Source: Henckelia pumila (Eukaryota > Streptophyta > Magnoliopsida > Lamiales > Gesneriaceae). From it: a stretch of DNA of 64,000 nucleotides. The position numbers were made by a program, and so were the translations under genes. Where the stretch lies: the NCBI RefSeq assembly GCF_033568475.1, contig NC_133123.1, positions 17,222,622 to 17,286,621 of the forward strand, in the 5' to 3' direction. The notes below the pieces were generated by a model. The model saw only the letters and a program-made list of their open reading frames with translations. It did no database searches and had not been told where the DNA came from. Positions 47,887 through 59,162 of this stretch are shown here, piece after piece. How positions within the stretch are numbered: the stretch's first letter is position 1; every line of letters begins with the position of its first letter.

Positions 47887-49177
47887 ATTTTAGCATATGA
47901 AAATGGGAAATTTTCCAAAATAAATCTCCCTCAATCGCTAGCTAGCAAGTCATGAAAAACCTAATTAATTTTGTTGGATCTCGAATTGGGACGAACTATG
48001 TCCCCGGAAAACCCACTCTATATCTGAACTTTTTGTGCAGATTATATCTCAAAAGTATGTGTACATATATAGCTATATATAGCCTATATGTATATGATAT
48101 ATATGATCACATATATATTGTTACTTGTTAGAGATTACAAAGTAAGAACTTTGGGACTTTAATGGAGAAATGAACAGTACTTTTGTAGCATCTGCAACAT
48201 ATCACAAGAAAAGATCAATATATTCACACAAGATTAATTTCTTGATGAAGATCATTCAAAACCAAGAAATGTTTTTGGGATCATATGCATATAAACTATA
48301 CGAGATTTATGTCGAAAATACCACGAAAGTAGCTAGACGAATTTAAACAAAAACAAAAGATGCAACTATATGATCTCTAATTTTAAGAATGGAGAATCAA
48401 GATCAGAAAATGGAAAGAAATAATGAAGAGGAAATAATTAATAATTAAGAAGAAGATAAAGAAGAAAGATGCCTCAACATCTTTTTCATCAAGTCAAAGT
48501 AAAATAATCGCAAAACCAATTGTGATTGGCATATAAAATCCGAAAGTCAATTGCAAAAAGGATATATAGAGAATATTTTAGAAAATTTAACAACGGGTAC
48601 TGTGAATGATAATTATGCCTTCATGACTAGAATAAAATTAAATAATATTATTTTTGTACGAATTAATTAAGTCTCTATATTAATAAATAAATATTTTTTT
48701 CGTGATAAGCTCTAATATATGTGTCATGAATTGATTTGGCTGACTCGCAAATTTTTATATGCTAAAATTTCGTACATTATATTAATTTAATAAAGTGAAA
48801 TCTATGCCGATGTTTGTTATTAAAAAAATGCTTGGTACCCTTTTGAGTTGTTTATATACTGATATGATATGTAGTACAATACATAGGAAGCTAGTACATT
48901 GCCATGCATATTGAAGTACAGGTACTTACATTTGGGGCCATAAATATTACCTCTCATTAATATAACTAATTATGTAAATGGAATGAAATTCAATAAAAAA
49001 AACTCACTTATATATATCCCATTTTAAAAAAAAAACAAAAAATATAGAAAAACGAACCAAAAAAGTAAAGAAAAAAAATTCTTCTTTCCTGGTTAACATA
49101 CAATTGAAAATAATTATATAAATTTGAAAAGTTGTTTTTTCTTCAAAAGCCAGACATTTCCAAACACTCAATAATAT
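47887..49177. other. Region upstream of the bHLH gene
   Basis: AT-rich, no coding motif; it presumably holds the promoter and 5' UTR. Short TATATA runs occur at 48060-48115. Confidence 0.5.
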
Positions 49178-49225
49178 TTAGCTTGAAAACATCATACAAG
49201 TTTGAAAAAATATGCAATTATTAAC

Positions 49226-49402
49226 CTGAAATTGTATGTGACTCCGCAATCGGCGTTTGTACAACAACGAAGCCGTCTCCGATGCGGCCGTAGCTTCAAA
49301 ACGCTGCTTTTCAGCTGCTACGTACGTACTAGGAGAAGAAGAAGAAGAAGAAGAAGAAGAAGAAGAAGAAGAAGAAGAAGAAGAAGAAGAATCCGTCTCC
49401 AT
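49226..49402 (-). CDS. Possible exon with a polyserine tract; unknown
   Basis: From an ATG at 49402 the frame reads METD, then a run of Ser encoded by a TTC/TCT repeat, then STYVAAEKQRFEATAASETA and RRLRSHIQFQ, ending in CAG at a good GT donor (49225). No following exon was found. The polyserine comes from a (AAG)n microsatellite and the residues after it match no family I know. It could be a 5' exon of a small gene or a chance frame. Confidence 0.25.
49331..49391. repeat. (AAG)n microsatellite
   Basis: About twenty uninterrupted AGA/AAG units on the plus strand. Confidence 0.9.
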
Positions 49403-49874
49403 CCAATTGTCTTCGTCTCCCCTGGTAGCTTTATGATCTGTTGATTGACAATTAATCCGAATGGTATTGCAATTTACACTGAATATTTCAATGATCGATC
49501 TTTATATATGCGCTGTTTGGATAATGATTTATCTAGAATTGGAGTTATGTTCTGTACTTGGGATGTATAGGCGAAGCCCTTGTGTTATATATAAATGGGA
49601 ACATCTGCAGATTCACAAATCCGAATAGTAATGCCTTCTACACTGCTCTAACTTCTTAACTATATATGTTACCTATTTAGGTAGTGTTTGAGAGAGCTTC
49701 TTAGAATCACTTCTCAACTTTTTCGTTAACAAAAAAAATGAAATTTAGGGGGTATTACCACCACTGTAGGTGTGTACGTGGCCAATAATTGGCCACACAT
49801 CAAAAATCATGATTGATGTGGGACCCACATGATTTTGGGCCAATGAAAGGTCACCAGCTGCAGAGAGGTGAGGG
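49403..49874. other. Intergenic, with a palindromic patch beside the MITE
   Basis: No gene. GGGGGTATTACC at about 49750 is the inverse of GGTAATACCCCC at 50458-50470, so the GC-rich MITE may have landed in a small older inverted-repeat element. No target duplication was found for that outer unit. Confidence 0.4.
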
Positions 49875-49882
49875 GGTAATAC

Positions 49883-50457
49883 TAGACTTGTCAAATAGGG
49901 TTGGGCCCGTCGGGCCGGCCCGCCCCGCCATGGAAATGGGTTGGGTTGGGTTGGCCAAATCTCAGCCCGTTTGAAGGCGGGCCAAACGGGCTGAGCCCGC
50001 GCGGGCCGCGGGTTAGGGTGGGCTGGCCCGCCAAATATATATATATATATTTTCAAAATTGTATTTTTTTAGTGTTTTTATACATATTTTTTAGTTTTAT
50101 TGAACTTATTTTGAATGAATTTTGACGATAATAAACTATGTAGTATTTTTTAAATTTTTTCATATTTTATTTTACTAATTAATTTTATATATAATTATTT
50201 TTTCATAGTAATACTTTTTAATATTGATTAAACTATTTGATTAAATTTTATTTTTCATTTTCTTAGCATTTCAAGTGTTTTTAAAAAAAATTTTGAATTT
50301 AAAAATTAACATTTATTTCATAAAAAAAATTAATAAAAAATTAGGCGGGCCGGCCCACCTAACCTGCGGCCCAAGGCGGGTTGGGTTGGGTTGAGCATTT
50401 CGAGGCCCGCCCAAATGGCGGGCCGCCCCGCCCCGCCGGCCCGTTTTGACATGTATA
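49883..50457. mobile_element. GC-rich hAT-type MITE (575 bp)
   Basis: A perfect 8-bp duplication GGTAATAC at 49875-49882 and 50458-50465. Ends TAGACTTGTCAAA and TTTGACATGTATA are inverted repeats with two mismatches. Subterminal regions are packed with GGCCCG, GGGTTGGGTTG and CGGGCCGGCCC words that form inverted repeats across an AT-rich centre. It is non-coding. Confidence 0.8.
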
Positions 50458-50942
50458 GGTAATACCCCCTCTGTAGCTTCGAATTCCACCCTATTCTCTT
50501 CGTCTCAATTATAATGTCTATATTTTTTTTTTATTTGTCTTAAATATATAGTCATATATCATATTTAATAATAATTTTTTACACTTCTTTACTAATATAC
50601 CCCTATTAACTACACTTTAAAAATTGTGCAATCATTTTTAATACATTAAATAGGGATAAAATATGAAGTTTATATAAAATTTGCTTTCTCAATAAATTTT
50701 TCTTAATCTGTGTGAAAAAAAAAAAACAGGACAAGAGAGTATTAAGTAAGAAGACCTAATAGAAACTAACATGGTCTCTTGGCATGACATCGTGATTTTG
50801 AAATTTCAAATTATTTTAAAAAAAATAGTGAAAAATAACTACTATAATCAATTATCTATTATCAATTTATCTATTAACAACTTCTTATGGTTAATACTTT
50901 AACTCAAAAAACATTTATTTTTTGTTCTCATAAATTTATTTG

Positions 50943-51172
50943 GGGATAATTACCAATTTAGTCCCTTATTTTAGATCGTCTTTCTGATTTGGTCCTCCGT
51001 TTTTTCATTGATCCAATTTAGTCCTTCATTTTTCATCATGTTTTCGCAATTGATCCTTCCGTCTTATTAAACATTAAAACTAACGGGATTTACCTCCTTA
51101 ACACATTCAACCTTTCTTTCTCACCTCTTCAACCAGTAAACCCATCTTACCAATTTGGCAATTTCATTCTCC
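50943..51172. repeat. MULE left terminal inverted repeat
   Basis: Reads GGGATAATTACCAATTTAGT onward and matches the reverse complement of 57713-57935, for example AACGGGATTTACCTCCTTA against TAAGAAGGTAAATCCCGTT. Confidence 0.82.
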
Positions 51173-51844
51173 TCAACACTACAAAAATAATCTACTCCCT
51201 CAGTTCTGTAGTCTGGTTGTGGCCCATCAGTTGCGACGGTGTCTTTCCACCAGCGGCCAACTGCAACGGTGTCTCTATTCCGGCAGCTTAGAGTTCTATA
51301 TTAAAATTCTTTGAATCTCTTTCTTTGCGCGTAGATTGATTTGGAGTTGTTCTTGCGTGGAATCTAGGCTCTCTTTTAGCTCGAATCTACATTTGTTTCC
51401 TCTTGGTTTGGGCTCTTGATTTCTGTTTCTCGGTGGTCTCGAAATTTCAAAACAAATTTTGAAAATTTTGAGTAGTTGGAAATGTGAGCTTTTGCGCACT
51501 CTTCTTCTCCGATCTGTGTCCGGTCTCCGATGGCTGTGGGATCTCTCCGGTCGAACAGATGGTGGAATCCAACAGATGGTGCAAGTTGAATAGATGGTGA
51601 AAATTGATTCTTTTATTTTATCTAGTTCGAGCAATTCAATTTTTATTCTCTGCTAATCTTTTTTGTGTGTGTGTGTGTGTGTGTGTGATTAAACCTTCTA
51701 ATTCCCCTAATCAATTGATGTGCTTGGAATTAATTTATGCTGGATAGGAGATTTTCATGTACGAAACTTATTACGCATTATTTTAATTAATTATATTAAT
51801 TACCTTTTTGTTAATTAACTGATTAAAGATAATAGTTAGCATTC
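51173..51844. other. MULE interior, possible captured host sequence
   Basis: More GC-rich and gene-like than its surroundings (Ser/Arg-rich frames, a CTTCTTCTCCGATCTG stretch) with a (GT)n run at 51665-51687. No protein domain is recognisable. Confidence 0.4.
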
Positions 51845-52334
51845 TGTCGGCAAAATTAGCCATAAAGGATGACAACGTGTTGACAAAATAATTCATGAAT
51901 TAAGTGCATATGGAGAAGCTGACAATTGAATAAACAAATTGAAGCCAATTGTACCGCAAATATTGAAGAAAAAATCTATTGAGAATTTTCTTTCAATATT
52001 TTAAGAGCATAGAGAGATCTATAAATATAGCTCCCTTCCATCAGAATAATCCATCTCATTATGAGTTCATTTCTTCAGTTAAGCATACAAATACATTTGA
52101 GTGTATTTCTATATATATTTGTGAGATAGATTTTCTCCTGTATTAAGAGAATGAATGTCTCTTTGAAAACATAGAGATATGTTGTAATTCTCCAAATATT
52201 ATAGTGGAATCTTTTGATCTTGCCCGTGGTTTTTACCCTAATAATTTTGGGGGTTTTCCACGTAAATATTGGTGTCTATTTTATTCTTCAATTTCCATAG
52301 TTTCTATCTCGTGATGCCGCACCTTGGACCCACA
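51845..52334 (+). repeat. Copia 5' LTR
   Basis: Starts TGTCGGCAAAATTAGCC and ends GCCGCACCTTGGACCCACA. It matches the 3' LTR except that the latter has an extra 292-base block. Confidence 0.85.
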
Positions 52335-52336
52335 AG

Positions 52337-52349
52337 TGTTATCAGGGCC
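52337..52349 (+). other. Copia primer binding site (tRNA-Met type, degraded)
   Basis: TGTTATCAGGGCC against the usual TGGTATCAGAGC, two bases after the 5' LTR. Confidence 0.6.
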
Positions 52350-52464
52350 TTGACATAAAATTTCTTAAAATTCTGAGTATGCTCTGTGGTTGCAGCTGTG
52401 ACTGATCTTACACATCAAAAAAGATTTTTTGAAGATTTTATAAGGCAGGATTCTTGTAGTCAAG

Positions 52465-55400
52465 ATGACGGCAAAATACGAGATAGAAAAGTTCAATGAG
52501 AGCAATTTTTTGCTGTGAAAATTGAAGGTGCAAGCAATTCTGACAAAGGAGCGTTTCTTGGAAGCTATTGGAGATAGACCGACGGAGATCACGGATGATC
52601 AAAAGTGGAATGATATGAATCACAATGTTGTTGTCAATTTGCACTTGGCTATAGCGGATGAAGTACTGTCAAGTATCTCTGAAATAAAGAATGAAAAACT
52701 TATTTGGGATACTTTGAAAAAATTGTACGAGGTCAAGTCACTACACAACAAGATTTTCTTAAAGATAAAGTTTTATACTCTTTGGATGACAGAATCCTCA
52801 TCGATGACCGACCATGTCACCACATTGAATACTCTATTTTCCCGTCTCAACTCTATGGGGCATAAAATAGAGGAAAAAGAACGTGCTGAGCTTCTACTTT
52901 AGAGTCTACCAGATTCATACGATCAACTCATCATCAACGTTACCAACAATGTTCTTTCGGATAATTTACATTTTGACGACGTCTTAATTGCGGTTCTTGG
53001 AGAAGAGATCATCGAAGGAACAAGGAAGATAGGTTGGCAAATTCGAAACAAGCAGAGGCTTTACCGATGACGAAAGGAAGATTGACGGAGTGTGACTCCA
53101 GTGGGAGCCACAAATATGATAGATCCAAGTCAAGAAGTAAGAAGAAAAATATTTACTGCTTTAAATGCGGCGGTAAAGGGCACTTCAAGAGAGAGTGTAC
53201 GAAGAGCATCGAAAAGGGATCAAAAGAAAATGTGGCCAGTACTTCAGGCGGTGGTGAAATATTATTCAGCGAAACAGCAACAGTTGCGGAAGGCAGACAC
53301 AAATTTTGTGATGCATGAATTATGGATTCAGGAGCGACGTGGCACATGACGTCAAGGAGAGAATGGTTCGATCAGTATGAACCAGTCTCGGGAGGATCTA
53401 TATTCATGGGAAATGATTACGCCTTGGAAATCGCTGGGCTCGGTACCATCAACATAAAAATGTTTGATGACACTATTCGCACCATATAGGAGGTACGACA
53501 TGTGAAAGGCCTGACAAATAATCTTTTGTCTTTGGGGAAATTGGATGATATTGGGTGCAAAACTCGTATCGAGAAAGGGATAATAAAGATTGTGAAAGGC
53601 GCGCTTGTGGCTATGAAGGCGAAAAAGGTTGCTGCAAATCTATATGTACTGTTGGGAGAAACACACAAAGAGACAAAACTGGCTGTTGCATCAATTGGTT
53701 CGGGAGAAGAATCAACAGTGTTATGGCATAGAAAGCTCGGGCATATGTCAGAACAAGGAATGAAGATGCTCTCAGAACGAAAGCTGTTGCCGAGGCTTAC
53801 AAAATTGACTCTACCCTTTTGTGAGCATTGTGTTACCAGTAAACAACACAGATTAAATTTTGGCACATCTACTGCCAAAAGCAAATGAATATTGGAGCTG
53901 ATTGATTCTGATGTTTGGCAAGCACCGGTGGTATCCCTAGGAGGAGCGAGATATTTTGTCTCGTTTATTGATGATTTCTCTAGGAGATGTTGGGTGTATC
54001 CAATCAAGAAGAAATCAGATGTATTTGAAGTTTTCAAAGCGCGGGTTGAACTTGATTCTGACAAGAAAATCAAGTGTTTGAGGACTGAAAATGGAGAAGA
54101 ATATACCAGTGATGAGTTTGATGCATTTTGTCAGCACGAGGGCATTAAAAGGCAGTTCACGACGACTTAGATGCCTCAACAGAATGGAGTGGCAGAGCGG
54201 ATGAACAGAACTTTGTTGGACAGAAAAAGGGTCATGTTGAGTACTGCGGGTCTAGCCAAATCATTTTGGTCAGAAGCAGTAAAAACTGTTTCTTACATCA
54301 TCAATCGTTCTCCTTCAGTGGCGATTGATTTGAAGACTCCGATGGATATGTGGACTGGCAAGTCAGCTGATTATTCTTGGTTACATACATTTGGAAGTCC
54401 AGTGTACGTTATGTACAATGAACAAGAAAGATCGAAGTTGGATTCCAAATCCAGAAAGTGTATCTTCTTAGGATCTTACTGTCCACAAGTTTATCATCAC
54501 CAGAGATGTTATCTTCGAGGAAGATAAAGTGAAGGGATACAAAGACAAACTAAATTCAGAAACTACTATCATTCAGGTGGAAAATAAGACAGACGAAGAT
54601 CAAGTTTTTTGTGAAGCAGTACCAGAGCATAAGGAACAAGAACCATTTGAGTCAGAGGTTTCCAAAGTGAGGCAGGCAACTCGAGAGAGAGGACCACCAG
54701 GTTGGCTTTCAGATTATTTCACTGAAAGCAACATTGCATATTGTCTATTAAAAGAGGATGGTGAGCCATCGAGTTTTCATGAGGCTACTTAAAGCTCGGA
54801 TGTATCCCTGTGGATGACAGTGATGTAGGAAGAATTGAAAGCATTGGACAGGAACAAAACTTGAGATCTTGTTACACTACCACGAGGAAGGAAAACTATT
54901 GGTAACAGATGAGTCTATAAGATCAAGCGTGATGACAATAACCAAGTGAAGCGTTATCGTGCAAGATTGGTTGTCAAAGGGTATGCTCAAAAGGAAGGAA
55001 TTGACTTCAATGAGATATTTTTTCCTGTTGTTCGAATTTCAACAGTCAGAGTAGTATTGGTAATGTGTGCGGTGTTTGACCTACATCTAGAACAACTAGA
55101 TGTGAAAACGGAATTTCTTCATGGCGATCTTGAAGAAGAAATCTATATGCTCCATCCAGAAGATTTTGCAGAAAAGGGCAAAGAGAACTTGGTTTGCATG
55201 TTGAACAAATCTCTGTACGGTCTCAAACAGGCGCCGAGGTGTTGCTACAAAAGATTTGATTCCTATATCATGAGCCTTGGGTACAACAGACTCAGTACAG
55301 ATCCTTGTACATATTTCAAGAGGTTTGGTAATAATGATTATATCATTTTGTTGTTGTACGTGGACGACATGTTGGTAGCAGGCCCCAACAAAGATCGGGT

Positions 55401-56316
55401 TCAAGAATTGAAGGCACATTTGGCTAGGGAATTTGATTTGAAGGACTTGGGACCAGCAAACAAGATTCTAGGGATGCAAGTTCACCGAGACAGAAGTAAT
55501 AGGAAGATTTGGTTTTCCCAAAAAAATTATTTGAAGAAAGTCTTGCAGCGCTTCAACATGCAAGATAGTAAGACAATTTCAAACCCTTCTTCCTATTAAC
55601 TTCAAGTTATCCTCTGAGATGTGTCCTACCAGTGAAGCAAAGAGGATGGAGATGTCTCGAGTACCATATACATCAGCAGTGGGAATTTTAATGTTCACTA
55701 TGATTTGTACAAGACCAGACATTGCACAAGCAGTGGGAGTAGTCAGTCGGTATATGGCGAATCCTGGCAAGAGCATTGGAGCACGGTTAAGATGATCTTT
55801 AGATACATTAATGGTACCTCGGATGCTGCATTATGTTTTGGAGGATCAGATTTTAAACTCAGGGGCTATGTGGATTCAGTTTACGCAGGTGATCTAGATA
55901 AAAGAAAATCTACTACTAGTTATGTGTTTACAGTTGCAGGAGGTGCAGTCAGCTGGGTTTCAAAAGTGCAAACAGTTGTAGCGTTATCTACAATAGAGGC
56001 AGAATACATGACAGCTACTCAAGCTTGCAAGGAAGCAATATGGATTAAAAGGCTATTGGAGGAGCTTGGACACAAACAAGAGAAAATTCTTTTGTTTTGT
56101 GACAGTCAGAGTGCCTTGCACATTACAAAAAATCCAGCCTTTCATTCCAAGACTAAACACATTGGAGTTCAATTTCACTTTGTACGAAAAGTAGTAGAGG
56201 AAGGAAGTTTGGATATGAAGAAGATCCATACAAAGGATAACATGGCTGATATTATGACCAAGCCAGTGAGCACGGAAAAGTTCGAATGGTGTAGATCCTC
56301 ATGTGGCCTAGCATAA
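52465..56316 (+). pseudogene. Copia gag-pol polyprotein remnant
   Basis: The ATG at 52465 opens Gag (AKYEIEKFNESNF), with a zinc knuckle C-x2-C-x4-H-x4-C at 53157-53198 (CFKCGGKGHFKREC). Protease follows (MDSGATWHMT, about 53325), then integrase with HRKLGHMSEQGMKML and CEHCVTSKQ, the core FVSFIDDFSRRCWVY and PQQNGVAERMNRTLL. RT has YVDD at 55357-55368, then RNase H with STIEAEYMTATQACKEAIW and DSQSALHI. Stops include TGA 52516, TAG 52900, TGA 53316, TAG 53487, TGA 53886, TAG 54168, TAA 54790, TAG 54826, TGA 54862 and TGA 54910, plus frame changes near 53030 and 54480. It cannot make an active polyprotein. Confidence 0.88.
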
Positions 56317-56565
56317 ACGTATGCAGCGGGTATGGAAAGATTTGAAAGACTGTGTGGAGATATGTTTGATTCTCAATCAAATCTCCATGTGGGAGAAATG
56401 TCGCCAAAATTAGCCATAAAGGATGACAACGTGTTGGCAAAATAATTCATGCATTAAATGCATATGGAGAAGCTGGCAATTGAATAAACAAATTGAAGTC
56501 AATTGTACCGCAAATATTGAAAGAAAATTCTATTGAGAATTTTATTTCAATATTTTAAGAGCATA

Positions 56566-56589
56566 GGGAGCTCTATAAATAGAGCTCCC
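56566..56589 (+). promoter_or_regulatory. TATA box within a palindrome, copy 1
   Basis: CTATAAATAG is flanked by GGGAGCT and AGCTCCC, giving a near-perfect 24-base palindrome centred on the TATA box. It repeats at 56858-56881. Confidence 0.65.
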
Positions 56590-56857
56590 CTCCATCAGAA
56601 TAATCCATCCCATTTTGAGTTCATTTCTTCAGTTAAGCATTCAAATACATTTGAGTGTATTTCTATATATATTTGTGAGATAGGTTTTCTCCTGTATTAA
56701 GAGAGTGAGTGTCTCTTTGGAAATACATAAATAGGTTGTAATTCTCCAAATATTATAGTGGAATCTTTTGATCTTGCCCGTGGTTTGAAGCCAATTGTAC
56801 CGCAAATATTGAAGAAAAATTCTATTGAAAATTTTCTTTCAATATTTTCAGAGCATA

Positions 56858-56881
56858 GGGAGCTCTATAAATAGAGCTCCC
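56858..56881 (+). promoter_or_regulatory. TATA box within a palindrome, copy 2
   Basis: The same palindromic TATA block as at 56566-56589, in the second copy of the 292-base LTR duplication. The 5' LTR has only one, mutated near 52010-52030. Confidence 0.65.
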
Positions 56882-57221
56882 CTCCATCAGAATAATCCAT
56901 CCCATTTTGAGTTCATTTCTTCAGTTAAGCATTCAAATACATTTGAGTGTATTTCTATATATATTTGTGAGATAAATTTTCTCTTGTATTAAGAGAGTGA
57001 GTGTCTCTTTGGAAACACAGAGATAGGTTGTAATTCTCCAAATATTATAGTAAAATCTTTTGATCTTGCACGTGGTTTTTAACCTAATAATTTTGGGGAT
57101 TTTCCACGTAAATCTTGGTGTCTATTTTATTCTTTAATTTTTATAGTTTCTATCTCGTGATGCCGCACCTGAGACCAACATATTCGAGTCAACGAGGAAC
57201 ACTAGTAGCATTAGGCTTTAC

Positions 57222-57627
57222 TAGGGGTGGTTCGGTACGGTATACCGCATACCGTACCGAATATCGCATACCGTACCGGAAATTTCCGATACCGATACCG
57301 TACTGAAAATTTTGGTATTTTGGTATGACATAAATTCATATCGATACCGTACCGAATACCGAAATTCGGTACGGTATCTGTATGATATCGTGTATACCGA
57401 TTTTTTATACTGTTTTTTTTTAAAAAAAATATCGGTATACACGGTATCATACCGATATCGTGTATACCGATTTTTTTTCGGTATACAGAAATATCAAAAA
57501 TTCGAAAATCTTATACCGATACCGATACCGAAAATTTTGATACCGTACCGAAATTTTTGATATTTTCGGTTTTTTTTGGTACGGTAAAGGCGGTATGACG
57601 GCATTTCGGTATTTTTTGTCAGCCCTA
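57222..57627. mobile_element. hAT-type MITE (406 bp)
   Basis: A perfect 8-bp duplication GGCTTTAC at 57214-57221 and 57628-57635; ends TAGGGGTG and CAGCCCTA. The interior is dense in GGTACGGTAT/ATACCG words that make many overlapping inverted repeats. It is non-coding and inserted into the MULE interior. Confidence 0.83.
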
Positions 57628-57712
57628 GGCTTTACAAGCGCCATGTTAATAACCTTTTTTTACTTGATTTAAAGCTTAGTTTTTGGAGAAGTATGGGTTT
57701 ACGGCCTTTGGG

Positions 57713-57935
57713 GGAGAATGAAATTGGTAAAGATGGGTTTACCAGTTGAAGAGGTGAGAAGAAAAGGTTGAATGTGCTAAGAAGGTAAATCCCGTTAGTT
57801 TTAATATTTAGTTGGACGGAAGGATCAATTGCGAAAATACGGTGAAAAACGGAGGACTAAATTGAGTCAATGAAAAAACGAAAGATTAAATCAGGAAAAC
57901 GACCTAAAATGAAGGATCAAATTGAGAATTATCCC
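57713..57935. repeat. MULE right terminal inverted repeat
   Basis: Reverse complement of 50943-51172, ending GAATTATCCC before the 10-bp duplication. Confidence 0.82.
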
Positions 57936-57945
57936 AATTTATTTG

Positions 57946-59162
57946 ATTTTTTCCGAAATTAATTTTAGTAAAAAAATCAATTTTTTCATCACACATAACG
58001 GTGTATGTAAATACGCTAATTAATAATTAAGGTTAACATTTAGCTAAAATCGAATCAAACTCTCTAAAATTGAATTATCCATAAATTAAACCAATATACC
58101 AAATTTTCCTTCAAAACAGAACAAACCAAATTGAAAAACCTATTCAGTCGAAAACCGTATTAACCGAACTTATAGAATTTTTTTATATAAAAAAATCAAG
58201 TTTTAATTTAAAAATGTAATATAATATCTTAATTAAATAAATTTAAATTTCTATTTATTAAAAAATATTTTTTAAATTTAGCTCTATTGTCTCCTAATAA
58301 ACTTTATTAGAAAATTGAATATTTTTAAAAAAATTTGTATAGAATTCTGTTTGTCGGTTAACCATGGTTTTATATTCAAAATGAAGTTGAACAGAATTAA
58401 CCGATAATTTTAAAAATAAAATTGAAATTTCGAATAAACACAAAATAATTTTTTAAATTAATTTAATTCGATCGATTATTCGATTGAAACGAACAGTTCG
58501 CTCACTTTTAGACTAAAATTGATGTACGATATTTTGATTAAAAAAATAACTTAATATATATTTTTTATTTTCTTCATTTGGATCCTGAGTTACCTGACTA
58601 GAAATCTAATAATATATTCCAAAAATTTCCAACAAAAGATTATTTTCTACATCTCGTAATTATTCAATTATCGGTTATTCTAAATCAAAAAATATCAATA
58701 CAATTAAGCCTAATTAATAATACTTACAACATCAACAATATTTGTCAACTATTTCAATCAATTGATTATTTTTCTAACAATTATCAACTATAGATTTTCA
58801 AGATAAAATTTCAAATTTGGAATCCATATTTCATATAGGTCGTCATTAGTCAATATTATCACAATTCAAATAATCTATTCTATTATCTATCTATTATCTA
58901 TTATCTATTACATCTATTATCTATTATCTATTATCTATTACATCTATTATCTATTATCTATTACTCTATTATCTATTACATATATAAATATGTGAGTTTG
59001 ATTTGTGAATTTACATAGCTACACTTTATTACTAATTACTACATAATTAATATGTTTTTTAATTATTTATTTATTTGAATATTCAATTAACTAATTAACT
59101 AATCTATTATTACATACGCATATAAATATTTGAGTTTGATTTGTGAATTTACATAGCTACCC
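57946..59162. other. AT-rich intergenic DNA with a CTATTAT microsatellite
   Basis: No gene. TCTATTATCTATTA units repeat about 58875-58985. ATATAAATATNTGAGTTTGATTTGTGAATTTACATAGCTAC occurs twice (about 58983 and 59121), a direct repeat close to the next element. Confidence 0.6.

Larger units (their letters stand above)
51845..57180 (+). mobile_element. Tork/Tnt1-like Ty1/Copia retrotransposon, decayed
   Basis: 5' LTR 51845-52334 (490 bp), a tRNA-Met-like primer site just after it, gag-pol to about 56316, a polypurine stretch GTGGGAGAAA before 56399, and 3' LTR 56399-57180 (782 bp). Flanks CATTC (51840-51844) and TATTC (57181-57185) are a 5-bp duplication with one mismatch. Domain order Gag, PR, IN, RT, RNase H is Copia-type. 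Many stops break the polyprotein. Confidence 0.88.
56399..57180 (+). repeat. Copia 3' LTR with an internal 292-bp tandem duplication
   Basis: Starts TGTCGCCAAAATTAGCC and ends GCCGCACCTGAGACCAACA. GAAGTCAATTGTACCGCAAA at 56495 recurs as GAAGCCAATTGTACCGCAAA at 56787, and each copy includes the TATA palindrome. The excess over the 5' LTR (782 minus 490) is exactly the repeat length. Confidence 0.87.
50943..57935. mobile_element. Mutator-like (MULE) non-autonomous element, host to a Copia and a hAT MITE
   Basis: A perfect 10-bp duplication AATTTATTTG at 50933-50942 and 57936-57945 flanks terminal inverted repeats of about 225 bases (50943-51172 and 57713-57935) beginning GGGATAATT. Long TIRs with 9-11 bp duplications are typical of MULEs. 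Without the Copia (51845-57180) and the hAT MITE (57222-57627) it is about 1.25 kb and has no transposase. The short unique interior (51173-51844, 57181-57221, 57628-57712) may be captured host DNA. Confidence 0.82.

Noticed and set aside
49202-49444. Poly-arginine protein on the plus strand
   Set aside because: It is the reverse-frame translation of the (AAG)n microsatellite.
49750-50471. A Tourist-like MITE enclosing the GC-rich hAT MITE
   Set aside because: Terminal words are inverted repeats, but no 3-bp target duplication could be found.
57211-57560. Arg/Tyr-rich proteins encoded near 57.2-57.6 kb
   Set aside because: All frames are translations of GGTACGGTAT repeats inside a hAT MITE.
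58875-58990. A CRISPR-like array of CTATTATCTATTA repeats
   Set aside because: Units are 7-14 bases with no unique spacers; it is a plant microsatellite.
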